Positions 7,431 to 14,626 are shown, numbered from the stretch's first letter. The stretch is 16,850 bases of DNA from an uncultured Streptococcus sp. (GCA_934196125.1 CAKPVT010000032.1:1-16850), one strand, 5' to 3'. Notes: generated from the letters alone by a model not told the origin. Program-made: numbers and translations.

Positions 7431-8270
7431 TTAAAAGATAGCTTTCAAGATACTATAAACAATAAGAATCGAACCTAAGACGATACGATATTTACCAAAA
7501 ATAGTGAAATCATGTTTTTTAACATAGTCAGTCAAGAAGCGGATAACGTAAAGGCTGACAAGGAATGCTGTTACACTAGCAACCATTAAAATTAAAAATT
7601 GACTGAAACTAAGAACATTTCCATCTAAGAAGAACTTAACCGCCTTCAAACCACTATAACCAAACATTGTTGGGATAGCGAGGAAGAAAGTAAAGTCAGC
7701 GGCAACTGAACGACTTGTTCCCACAATAATTGCCCCTAGAATTGTAGCCCCTGAACGACTTGTCCCTGGAATAATACTAAGAACTTGGAAGCAACCAATC
7801 CAAAAAGCGGTTAAATAAGGCATACGAGCAAGTTCCGTAACCTGCGGTTCAACATTAGCATTACGTTTTTCAATCCAGATAAAAGCAATCCCATAAACAA
7901 TCAAAGCAATAGCGATTGGAACCATGTAATTAAAATGTGCTTCAAACCAATCATCAAGCGGCAACGCAATCAAAATTGATGGAATACAAGCAATAACAAC
8001 TTTTAACCATAATTGCCATGTTAATTGGACTTCACGCGCTGTTTTACCAGGTTGAAATGGGTTCAAACGTTTAAAGTAAATTACGATAACAGCCAATATT
8101 GCTCCCAATTGGATAACAATATTGAACATATCCAAAAACGCTTTGCTTTGGCTCAAACTGATAAACTCTTGAACCAAAATCAAGTGTCCTGTACTTGAAA
8201 CAGGTAACCACTCTGTAATCCCCTCAACTATTCCTAAAAAGATAGCCTTTAGTAGTTCGAAAAATAACAT
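7431..8270 (-). CDS. uppP: Undecaprenyl-diphosphatase UppP (BacA)
   Basis: UppP removes one phosphate from undecaprenyl pyrophosphate at the membrane, regenerating the lipid carrier used for peptidoglycan and wall polysaccharide; high dosage gives bacitracin resistance in related bacteria. The 279-residue, highly hydrophobic protein has both family signatures: EGITEWLPVSSTGH (16-29), with Glu16, Glu20 and His29, and PGTSRSGAT (168-176), with Arg172. Several membrane segments are visible, for example 48-66, 116-133 and 223-245. The ATG at 8270 follows AAGGAG by five bases. It has its own extended -10 promoter and ends at a hairpin. It lies beside tagO/rgpG, which uses the same carrier. Confidence 0.97.
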   Translation of the reverse strand: MLFFELLKAIFLGIVEGITEWLPVSSTGHLILVQEFISLSQSKAFLDMFNIVIQLGAILAVIVIYFKRLNPFQPGKTAREVQLTWQLWLKVVIACIPSILIALPLDDWFEAHFNYMVPIAIALIVYGIAFIWIEKRNANVEPQVTELARMPYLTAFWIGCFQVLSIIPGTSRSGATILGAIIVGTSRSVAADFTFFLAIPTMFGYSGLKAVKFFLDGNVLSFSQFLILMVASVTAFLVSLYVIRFLTDYVKKHDFTIFGKYRIVLGSILIVYSILKAIF

Positions 8271-8298
8271 AAGTTCTCCTTAAATTTATATCTCTTCA

Positions 8299-8307
8299 AT
8301 TATAGCA
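8299..8307 (-). promoter_or_regulatory. Extended -10 promoter of uppP
   Basis: The minus strand reads TGCTATAAT, a perfect extended -10, with a leader of about 20 bases before uppP. No consensus -35 is present; that region is covered by the palindrome at 8315-8331. Confidence 0.65.
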
Positions 8308-8314
8308 GATTTGA

Positions 8315-8331
8315 AGCGTTTTTAAAACGCT
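8315..8331. repeat. Perfect 8-1-8 palindrome at the DUF2207 stop codon and uppP promoter
   Basis: AGCGTTTT (8315-8322) and AAAACGCT (8324-8331) flank a single central base and overlap the TAA stop of the upstream gene. As RNA it could form a six-pair stem, but no U-run follows on the minus strand, so it is a weak terminator at best. It also occupies the -35 area of the uppP promoter. Confidence 0.5.
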
Positions 8332-10220
8332 CCGCCTCCACCTCCGCCTCCGCCGCCAGAGAATCCTCCCCCGCCACCTGAGTCAGAGCTACCAGAGGAA
8401 ACAGAAAAATGAGCAGCCACGTTCGCATTGTGACTAGCTAAACCTAGCTGATGAGTATGCATACCAATCATAAAACCTAGTTCTTGATTGGTTAAAATAA
8501 CCGATTCATTTGCAAGCTTGATAGCATTAAAATCAAGGTATTTTTGCACCCGTTTAGCATAACCAAATAAAGTAGCATAAACCAAGATACGATTCCAAAC
8601 AACGACACCTTGAATATCAACTTTATCAAATTTATCAATGTCACGCATCATATTGGTAAAGCTAACCCATGCTTGCACACGTTGTTGACCCTCAGCTGTT
8701 ATCGTTCCATGTTCGGTAGAATAATGCATTTTTCGGTTAATGTAACACCACACGAAAATCACAATTGCTAGTAAAGTACCGTATATGAAAAAAATCCAAT
8801 GCTCCTGCATAAGTGAATAAACGCCGCTTAAAGTTACTAAGAGCATTGCTACCAGTAGGAAGCGACGTGCCAACGAAATGGTACTCTTAGTTCCTTCAGA
8901 TAATTTTTGACGAATAGCTGGTAACTTTTGACTCCTCACCTCTTTTTTCACTAACTTATTAATCCTATTCAATTTAGCATTGTATCGGCGATTAAAATCA
9001 TTTCCTATCTTATTAAGCTTGCTTTCTAGTGTTTTACCTTTATATTGTTTTTTATACTTCTTCAGCAAAGTATCATCAAAATGGTAATCAGCAAAAAGAT
9101 CATCAATAATTATTTTCTCTTTTCCACCAAATGCCATATCAATCACTTCGGCTTCATAATCCATCATCGGCATATCAAGATGACAGAACAACTCCTTATT
9201 ATCAACGCTAATAACCTTACGGTCAATCAAATCAAGCAAGGTTGCTTGCATAGCTGTCTCAAAATTAAACTTTTGTGGAATTGAACTGCCTTTAGTATCC
9301 AAATGTTGCAGATCCACATCATAAATGTATTTCAATACTAAAAGTGGCGACCAGTCCTCTGGCGCTTCGTAAGAACGTATCTTTCTATCAAAATGTTCAT
9401 ATTGTCCAGCAAGTCTGAATGCTCTGAAAAATACCACTAAAGCACCCACTATCAATATAATAACAATTGCTGGCAAGATATAAAATAACAACATCTGTAA
9501 AACTTGACTTCTATGAACAATTTTAGCCTCTTGTTTGATAATAGCTGACTTTCGATTCTTAGATGATAAGCTAACATTTTCAAAAATTGAATGGTCCCAA
9601 TAAGCGTGTAGCTCCAATTTACCACTAACATCTTTAGCTGAAATCTGATAACCATTCGACATTTTGGTAACTGTTGTTGAATTCAGATAACCTGTATGTG
9701 CCCACAATTGGCGATTGGAAGTGGACTTATCCGTGGTTACCGTAAAATTCACATTATGCAAGGTTTCATCCCAATCACTGATTGGTACCCAGTTTAATTC
9801 GACAACATCTGAATACGGAAACAACAATTGCGATAGTTTCCAGTGTAGCTTAACAGTTACAATGTCCCCACTGGAACCAGGATTGTAGATTTTCACTTGA
9901 TAACCATCACCAAGGTCGTTTACCTCCGATATAACCGTCCAACTAACACCGTTAACCTCAGCTGAAACTTCAGGTTGATTATTAACTGAAAAACCTTCTG
10001 GCATGTGACCGGCTTCTCCCAAAGTCACCACCTGCCCATTGTACGAGGAATCAAAGCGATAAGTAATAGTCTGATAAAAATCAGCTGTATTATCATCATG
10101 TATCGCTAAAACACCATCATAATTGCTGATACTATAGTCAACATCACTATCAGCAAAAACTGGAACTGATAATCCTAAAACAGCAGCGATTGCTAGTAAA
10201 AATATTCTTAACTTTCTCAT
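8322..10220 (-). CDS. DUF2207 family membrane protein with glycine-rich C-terminus
   Basis: The function is not known; DUF2207 proteins are predicted envelope proteins found widely in Firmicutes and Actinobacteria. The 632-residue protein has a signal peptide (1-23, cleavage likely after VFA), an extracellular N-terminal domain (about 25-235), a membrane helix (240-266), a basic, probably cytoplasmic region (270-450), a helix pair (453-470 and 475-493), and a C-terminal region with the VVVWNRILVYATLFGYAKRV block typical of the family. It ends in a serine-glycine tail, with residues 615-630 almost all glycine. The ATG at 10220 follows AAAGGAG by nine bases. An extended -10 (TGATAAAAT, 10248-10256) precedes it, divergent from the ABC transporter promoter. 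Confidence 0.88.
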   Translation of the reverse strand: MRKLRIFLLAIAAVLGLSVPVFADSDVDYSISNYDGVLAIHDDNTADFYQTITYRFDSSYNGQVVTLGEAGHMPEGFSVNNQPEVSAEVNGVSWTVISEVNDLGDGYQVKIYNPGSSGDIVTVKLHWKLSQLLFPYSDVVELNWVPISDWDETLHNVNFTVTTDKSTSNRQLWAHTGYLNSTTVTKMSNGYQISAKDVSGKLELHAYWDHSIFENVSLSSKNRKSAIIKQEAKIVHRSQVLQMLLFYILPAIVIILIVGALVVFFRAFRLAGQYEHFDRKIRSYEAPEDWSPLLVLKYIYDVDLQHLDTKGSSIPQKFNFETAMQATLLDLIDRKVISVDNKELFCHLDMPMMDYEAEVIDMAFGGKEKIIIDDLFADYHFDDTLLKKYKKQYKGKTLESKLNKIGNDFNRRYNAKLNRINKLVKKEVRSQKLPAIRQKLSEGTKSTISLARRFLLVAMLLVTLSGVYSLMQEHWIFFIYGTLLAIVIFVWCYINRKMHYSTEHGTITAEGQQRVQAWVSFTNMMRDIDKFDKVDIQGVVVWNRILVYATLFGYAKRVQKYLDFNAIKLANESVILTNQELGFMIGMHTHQLGLASHNANVAAHFSVSSGSSDSGGGGGFSGGGGGGGGGAF

Positions 10221-10247
10221 TATCTTCTACTCCTTTCTTATATCCCT

Positions 10248-10256
10248 ATTTTATCA
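10248..10256 (-). promoter_or_regulatory. Putative extended -10 promoter for the DUF2207 gene
   Basis: The minus strand reads TGATAAAAT, one mismatch from the extended -10 consensus, 28 bases before the start codon. The -35 position (10271-10276) is poor. It diverges from the promoter at 10297-10325. Confidence 0.5.
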
Positions 10257-10284
10257 TAATATATTGTATAAATATTCTATTTTT

Positions 10285-10310
10285 GGGTCTATCGTGTTGA
10301 AATCAGACCC
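10285..10310. promoter_or_regulatory. Inverted repeat bracketing the -35 of the ABC transporter promoter
   Basis: GGGTCT (10285-10290) and AGACCC (10305-10310) are perfect inverted copies separated by 14 bases and enclose the TTGAAA box. The placement suits a repressor operator, but no regulator is identified. Confidence 0.4.
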
Positions 10311-10325
10311 TATTTCCTGTAAAAT
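10297..10325 (+). promoter_or_regulatory. Sigma-A promoter of the amino-acid ABC transporter operon
   Basis: TTGAAA (10297-10302), a 17-base spacer and TAAAAT (10320-10325) form a near-consensus promoter. The start is expected near 10332, about 25 bases before the first gene, whose AGGAG is at 10346-10350. Confidence 0.85.
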
Positions 10326-10356
10326 AGTAAGGTACAAGAATAGACAGGAGTCTTAA

Positions 10357-11928
10357 ATGAAAAAGTTACTTTTAAGTTGTTTTGCAGCTGTTCTTCTTCT
10401 CTTTGGAGGAATGACTAGCATACACGCTGACGAATACCTTCGTGTCGGTATGGAAGCTGCCTACGCTCCCTTTAACTGGACACAAGATGATGATTCTAAT
10501 GGAGCTGTTCCTATCGAAGGAACTAGCCAGTACGCTAACGGATACGATGTCCAAATAGCTAAGAAAATAGCAGATAGCTTAGGCAAGGAACTCCTCGTTG
10601 TCAAAACTACTTGGACAGGATTAATTCCAGCACTTACTTCTGGAAAGATTGACATGATTGCTGCCGGAATGAGTCCTACCGCTGAACGTAAGAAAGAAAT
10701 TGCATTCTCAGATAGTTACTATACAAGCTACCCAGTTATCGTTGTTTCTAAAAAAGGTGACTTTGCACAAGCGACATCACTTAAAGATTTTGCTGGTGCA
10801 AAATTAACATCTCAACAAGGTGTCTACCTTTACAACTTGATTGGCCAAATCAAAGACGCTTCAAAAGAAACTGCCATGGGTGACTTCAACCAAATGCGTC
10901 AAGCACTTGAATCTGGTATTATTGATGGTTATGTTTCTGAACGTCCTGATGCTATCTCTGCTGAAAATGCAAATAGCGACTTCAAGATGATTTCATTTGA
11001 AGAAGGTCAAGGTTTTTCAACATCAGAATCTGATACAGCTATTGCCGTTGGGCTTCGCAAAGACGACACAGAAATGCTCGCTAAAGTCAACGCTGTTTTA
11101 GCTGGTATTTCAGAAGATGAACGTTTGGAACTCATGGATAAAATGATTGAAGAACAACCATCTGATAATTCTGAAGAAGATGAAAACAGCAACTTCTTCA
11201 CTGACATGTGGACAATTTTCAAAAATAACTGGAATCAATTCTTACGTGGTGCTGGAGTGACACTCTTCATCTCAATTATTGGTACAGTTGTCGGTCTCTT
11301 TATCGGACTTCTCATCGGTGTTTATCGTACTGCTCCAAAAGCTGCCAACAAAGTATTGGATGGACTTCAAAAAGCTTTCGGTTGGGTACTCAATGTCTAT
11401 ATTGAAGTCTTTCGTGGTACGCCAATGATTGTACAAGCGATGGTTATTTACTATGGTACTGCTCAAGCTTTTGGAATCTCAATTGACCGTACCTTAGCCG
11501 CTGTCCTTATCGTTTCAATCAATACTGGTGCTTACATGAGCGAAATCGTCCGCGGTGGTATCTTCGCCGTTGATAAAGGTCAATTCGAAGCCGCAACAGC
11601 ACTCGGATTTACCCACGGACAAACCATGCGCAAAATCGTTCTTCCACAAGTTGTCCGCAATATTTTGCCAGCAACAGGTAACGAATTTGTCATCAATATC
11701 AAAGATACTTCTGTATTGAACGTTATTTCCGTTGTCGAACTTTACTTCTCAGGTAACACCGTTGCGACACAAACTTATCAATATTTCCAAACATTTACTA
11801 TTATCGCAATTATTTACTTTGTCCTCACCTTTACTGTGACACGTATCCTACGATTTATTGAACGTCGTTTCGATGCGGACACTTACACAACTGGTGCTAA
11901 CCAAAACCAAACGAAAGAGGTGAAATAA
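10357..11928 (+). CDS. Polar amino-acid ABC transporter, fused substrate-binding protein and permease
   Basis: One chain combines a family 3 solute-binding domain with a His/Glu/Gln/Arg-type permease, as in GlnP-like importers. The signal segment (1-24) ends in an HADE signal peptidase I type site, with no lipobox cysteine. The binding domain spans about 25-262 (YLRVGMEAAYAPFNW, GYDVQIAKKIA, GKIDMIAAGMSPTAERKK). An acidic linker follows (268-277). The permease covers about 280-505, with several membrane helices and the EAA loop EAATALG...IVLP (411-430) that contacts the ATPase. Length is 523 residues, with a single binding domain. Substrate cannot be read from sequence; glutamine, glutamate or arginine are candidates. 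The stop codon overlaps the next gene's start by one base. Confidence 0.93.
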   Translation: MKKLLLSCFAAVLLLFGGMTSIHADEYLRVGMEAAYAPFNWTQDDDSNGAVPIEGTSQYANGYDVQIAKKIADSLGKELLVVKTTWTGLIPALTSGKIDMIAAGMSPTAERKKEIAFSDSYYTSYPVIVVSKKGDFAQATSLKDFAGAKLTSQQGVYLYNLIGQIKDASKETAMGDFNQMRQALESGIIDGYVSERPDAISAENANSDFKMISFEEGQGFSTSESDTAIAVGLRKDDTEMLAKVNAVLAGISEDERLELMDKMIEEQPSDNSEEDENSNFFTDMWTIFKNNWNQFLRGAGVTLFISIIGTVVGLFIGLLIGVYRTAPKAANKVLDGLQKAFGWVLNVYIEVFRGTPMIVQAMVIYYGTAQAFGISIDRTLAAVLIVSINTGAYMSEIVRGGIFAVDKGQFEAATALGFTHGQTMRKIVLPQVVRNILPATGNEFVINIKDTSVLNVISVVELYFSGNTVATQTYQYFQTFTIIAIIYFVLTFTVTRILRFIERRFDADTYTTGANQNQTKEVK

Positions 11929-12668
11929 TGACACAAGCTATCATTGATATTAAACATTTAAAAAAATCTTACGGACAAAATGAAGTCCTCAAAGATATTT
12001 CACTTTCAGTAACTAAAGGTGAAGTTATTTCGATTATCGGTTCATCAGGTTCAGGGAAATCGACATTTCTTCGTTCTATCAACCTTTTAGAAGAACCAAC
12101 AGCTGGTGAAATCCTCTTTCACGGTCAAAATGTTCTTGAAAAAGATTATAATTTGACAGAATATCGTGAAAAATTAGGCATGGTTTTCCAATCATTTAAC
12201 CTTTTTGAAAATCTTAATGTTTTAGAAAATGCCATCGTTGCCCAAACAACTGTTCTCAAACGTTCACGTGACGAAGCTGAAAAAATCGCCAAAGAAAATC
12301 TTATAAAAGTCGGTATGACAGAGCAATACTGGAAAGCAAAACCAAAACAACTCTCTGGTGGTCAAAAACAACGTGTGGCTATCGCACGCGCCCTCTCTGT
12401 CAACCCTGAAGCAATGCTCTTTGACGAACCAACTTCAGCCCTTGATCCAGAAATGGTTGGAGAAGTTTTAAAAACAATGCAAGACCTTGCCAAATCTGGT
12501 TTAACAATGATTATCGTTACTCACGAAATGGAATTCGCCAAAGAAGTTTCTGACCGTGTGATTTTCATGGATAAAGGCGTTATCGCCGAAGAGGGAACAC
12601 CTGAACAAATCTTTGAACATCCACAACAAGAACGTACAAAAGTTTTCTTACAACGTTTCTTAAAATAA
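11928..12668 (+). CDS. Polar amino-acid ABC transporter ATP-binding protein (GlnQ-like)
   Basis: This is the ATPase that drives the fused permease encoded just upstream. The 246-residue protein has Walker A GSSGSGKST (38-46), a Q-loop at MVFQSFNLF (85-93), signature LSGGQKQRVAIARAL (142-156), Walker B AMLFDEP (162-168), the D-loop SALDPE, and the switch His199. The pattern is that of GlnQ/HisP/ArtM-type ATPases. The start ATG shares its A with the stop of the upstream gene (TAATG) and has an AGAGGTG site, so translation is coupled. A strong terminator follows 12 bases after its stop. I give no symbol because substrate and name differ between species. Confidence 0.95.
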   Translation: MTQAIIDIKHLKKSYGQNEVLKDISLSVTKGEVISIIGSSGSGKSTFLRSINLLEEPTAGEILFHGQNVLEKDYNLTEYREKLGMVFQSFNLFENLNVLENAIVAQTTVLKRSRDEAEKIAKENLIKVGMTEQYWKAKPKQLSGGQKQRVAIARALSVNPEAMLFDEPTSALDPEMVGEVLKTMQDLAKSGLTMIIVTHEMEFAKEVSDRVIFMDKGVIAEEGTPEQIFEHPQQERTKVFLQRFLK

Positions 12669-12679
12669 AGTTTAAATAC

Positions 12680-12711
12680 AAAGCTGGAGACAACAACCTC
12701 CCAGCTTTTTT
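12680..12711 (+). terminator. Rho-independent terminator of the ABC transporter operon
   Basis: AAAGCTGG (12680-12687) pairs with CCAGCTTT (12701-12708), and the T-run continues to 12711. It begins 12 bases after the ATPase stop codon. Confidence 0.88.
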
Positions 12712-12761
12712 AGTTTCTAAATAGTATAAAATTGCTAACATTTTTCCAAAAAATCTTTTTA

Positions 12762-12790
12762 ATGTCATTATAAGTTTTCTAGCTTATACT
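12762..12790 (+). promoter_or_regulatory. Putative promoter for the split VanZ locus, overlapped by an inverted repeat
   Basis: A TATACT box (12785-12790) lies 17 bases after a weak -35, ATGTCA (12762-12767). TATAAG (12769-12774) and CTTATA (12783-12788) form an inverted repeat reaching into the -10. A strong GGAGG site follows before the ATG at 12843. Confidence 0.5.
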
Positions 12791-12842
12791 AACGATAATA
12801 AAAATTAATCCGACTATTAATCACTAGAAGGAGGAAATCAAA

Positions 12843-12971
12843 ATGGCAACTTTAAAAAGAAATATCATCAATATCGCATTAACTCTTGTATCTTTTGTTT
12901 TTTCAAGTTGGTTTTATGAACACTATCCCATTATATTTCCTCTTATGGTGTCTCATTTACCCTTGCCTTAA
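12843..12971 (+). pseudogene. 42-residue ORF, probable N-terminal fragment of the frameshifted VanZ-family gene
   Basis: This reading begins MATLKRNIINIALTLVS and ends HLPLP, with one hydrophobic segment (about 8-22). It has an excellent ribosome binding site (AGGAGG, about eight bases before the ATG). The next reading frame downstream encodes a VanZ-like protein without any ribosome binding site of its own. Followed upstream from 13016, that second frame stays open through a membrane-segment-like stretch (YGVSFTLALNTIITLILTYF) to a stop at 12917. One missing base in about 12920-12968 would therefore join the two into a protein of about 203 residues. A genuine 42-residue membrane peptide is the alternative. 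Confidence 0.6.
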
Positions 12972-13015
12972 ATACTATTATTACACTGATTTTAACTTAT
13001 TTCACGTTCATTCTA

Positions 13016-13453
13016 ATGCACTTAGTTTATACTAAGAAGATTACAAGTTTGACAGTCGCTGTCTCTTACTTCATTTATTTTATGGTTTTGATTTACGTGA
13101 TTTTGCTGAAAAATATCGGTATCCAAGGCTATTCTTTTAAACCATTATCGTTTATTTCTGACTTTGCAAGCGGCAGCCGCTTTGTTCCTATTATGAATCT
13201 TGTGATGTTTATATCGTTGGGCTTTCTTTTCCGACCTTCCAAAGAAAATTTTATCCTAGCTTTCTTTGGTTTACTGACGATTGAAACAGCCCAATACGTT
13301 TTCCACCTTGGTATTTTTGATTTAGGAGATGTCTCCCTTAACCTCTTGAGCATTGGTATTGGCGCTATGCTACATCAAACCGCTTTAAGAAAATGGTTAA
13401 GTCAACATATCACACAAAAAAATAATCAAATTCTCTTAAAAAATTTAGTATAA
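13016..13453 (+). CDS. VanZ family membrane protein (probably a 3' fragment of a frameshifted gene)
   Basis: VanZ-family proteins are small membrane proteins named for the teicoplanin-resistance protein of Enterococcus; their general function is unclear. This 145-residue reading has hydrophobic segments at about 12-32, 60-75, 79-95 and 103-120. The family pattern is NLVMFISLGFLFRP, then IETAQ, then a FDLGDVSLNLLSIGIGAML end. No Shine-Dalgarno sequence precedes the ATG at 13016; the bases before it are coding-like in the same frame back to 12920. I therefore think the true start was at 12843 and the gene is now split, or that the sequence contains a one-base error. It carries no van gene neighbours, so antibiotic resistance should not be inferred. 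Confidence 0.72.
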   Translation: MHLVYTKKITSLTVAVSYFIYFMVLIYVILLKNIGIQGYSFKPLSFISDFASGSRFVPIMNLVMFISLGFLFRPSKENFILAFFGLLTIETAQYVFHLGIFDLGDVSLNLLSIGIGAMLHQTALRKWLSQHITQKNNQILLKNLV

Positions 13454-13486
13454 CATAAAATACTTTATCGGTTAAGCAATTCGCGT

Positions 13487-13512
13487 TATACTATTTTTTG
13501 TTAACGTTAATA
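13487..13512 (+). promoter_or_regulatory. -10 box with a cre-like CcpA site, before the 39-residue basic protein
   Basis: TATACT at 13487-13492 is a good -10, but the -35 is poor. Just downstream, 13499-13512 reads TGTTAACGTTAATA, which fits the catabolite-response consensus TGWAARCGYTWNCA at 12 of 14 positions and contains the perfect palindrome TTAACGTTAA (13501-13510). A site there would cover the transcription start, which suggests repression by CcpA. This is inference. Confidence 0.45.
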
Positions 13513-13534
13513 AATCTATCACAAGGAGGTTGGT

Positions 13535-13654
13535 ATGGCTGAAAAAGTCAATTTAGCATCTGCTTATCGTAGCTTAAAAAGTCCCAATACAAAAACACGG
13601 AAACGTGCGTTGAAAATAATTCATGATTATAAACGCTTCAAAAAAGCAAATTAA
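13535..13654 (+). CDS. Small, highly basic protein of 39 residues
   Basis: The reading starts MAEKVNLASAYRSLKSPN and continues with a run rich in Lys and Arg to KRFKKAN. It has about a dozen basic residues, no membrane segment and no signal peptide. AAGGAGG lies five bases before the ATG, one of the strongest ribosome binding sites in the window, and a large terminator follows, so it is very probably expressed. From memory, similar short streptococcal proteins are annotated as 'putative metal homeostasis protein', but I cannot verify that here and would not assign the role. The charge and likely helicity would also suit nucleic-acid or ribosome binding. Confidence 0.75.
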   Translation: MAEKVNLASAYRSLKSPNTKTRKRALKIIHDYKRFKKAN

Positions 13655-13689
13655 TTCCTTACATTATTAATCCCTAACATTGCCAGATT

Positions 13690-13736
13690 AAAAGACCTAT
13701 TGCAAGGCTTCCTTCCGCCTGTAATAGGTCTTTTTT
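13690..13736. terminator. Long terminator shared by the small basic gene (+) and the SPFH gene (-)
   Basis: AAAAGACCTATT (13690-13701) pairs perfectly with AATAGGTCTTTT (13723-13734), and the interior adds an AGGC/GCCT stem. A six-base T-run (13731-13736) serves the plus strand; the minus strand ends in TTTTAAT. It lies between two converging genes, 35 bases after one and 5 bases after the other. Confidence 0.88.
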
Positions 13737-13741
13737 GGTCA

Positions 13742-14626
13742 TTATTTTGCCTTCAATGATGACAAAATTTGGGTACGAATATCTTCGATTCCCTCTGGGT
13801 GATTTGGCAAGAAAAGTGTTTGATTGCCTTTAGCCGCAAAAGTATTTAGCGTATCAAGGTATTGGTTGGTCAAAAGGATAGACATGATTTGTTCTTCTGT
13901 CATTCCAGCATTAGCATCTTTCAATTCTTGGATTGATTCAGCAAGACCATCCACGATAGCTTTACGTTGTTGTGCAATACCAACACCATGCAAACGATCT
14001 TTTTCTGCTTCAGCTTCGGCAGCTATGACAATTTTAATCTTATCAGCATTAGCTAATTCTTGAGCTGCCACACGTTTACGTTGTGCCGCATTGATTTCAT
14101 TCATTGATTGTTTAACTTCAGCATCTGGTTCAACTTTAGTAATCAATGTTTTAACGATAAGATAACCATAAGTTGACATTTCTTCAGCCACTTGATGTTG
14201 TACTTCAAGCGCAATTTCATCTTTTTTCTCAAATAATTCATCCAAAGTCAATTTTGGTACTGATGAACGTAGGGCATCTTCGATGTATGACTTAATTTGA
14301 GCTTCTGGACGCATGAGTTTGTAATAAGCGTCGGTAACATTCTGTTCATTAACACGGTATTGTGTAGCAACGTTCAAAGTCACAAAAACATTATCCTTGG
14401 TTTTCGTTTCCACAACGATTTCAGATTGCAAAAGACGCAACTGAATACGCGCAGCAATTTTATCAATTCCAAACGGCAGACGCATATGCATACCACTACC
14501 AGATGTTGTTTGGTATTTCCCAAAACGTTCGATAATAACAACAGTTTGTTGACGTACCACATAAAGCGTGCTAGCAACAACACTCAAAATAACGATAAGA
14601 AAAATAGCTAAAACAATTAAAATCAT
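13742..14626 (-). CDS. SPFH (band 7/stomatin-like) domain membrane protein
   Basis: SPFH proteins form large membrane-associated oligomers linked to membrane microdomains and protease control. The 294-residue protein has one N-terminal membrane helix (1-23), the band 7 domain (about 24-180: VVIIERFGKYQ, VETKTKDNVFVTLNVATQYRV, IKSYIEDALRSSVPKLTLDELFEKK), then an Ala/Glu/Lys-rich coiled-coil region (180-235) and a short tail. It is closest to the stomatin/QmcA/HflC type rather than long flotillins. The ATG at 14626 follows AGGAG by seven bases. The gene is 24 bases downstream of fakA and shares its operon. Its partner is unknown; no NfeD gene is adjacent. Confidence 0.92.
   Translation of the reverse strand: MILIVLAIFLIVILSVVASTLYVVRQQTVVIIERFGKYQTTSGSGMHMRLPFGIDKIAARIQLRLLQSEIVVETKTKDNVFVTLNVATQYRVNEQNVTDAYYKLMRPEAQIKSYIEDALRSSVPKLTLDELFEKKDEIALEVQHQVAEEMSTYGYLIVKTLITKVEPDAEVKQSMNEINAAQRKRVAAQELANADKIKIVIAAEAEAEKDRLHGVGIAQQRKAIVDGLAESIQELKDANAGMTEEQIMSILLTNQYLDTLNTFAAKGNQTLFLPNHPEGIEDIRTQILSSLKAK

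Noticed and set aside
9045..9284. Open reading frame on the plus strand opposite the DUF2207 gene
   Set aside because: No promoter or ribosome binding site, and it is fully embedded in a long coding region.
12585..12768. Minus-strand reading across the ABC transporter terminator
   Set aside because: It runs through a clear plus-strand terminator and the end of the ATPase gene and has no start signals.
13016..13453. Glycopeptide (teicoplanin) resistance function for the VanZ-like gene
   Set aside because: VanZ-family proteins are widespread and no other van genes are present; the gene also seems to be broken.
14297..14611. A 104-residue plus-strand reading opposite the SPFH gene
   Set aside because: It is longer than most shadows but has no Shine-Dalgarno site, no family pattern and Asn/Thr-rich composition typical of antisense translation.
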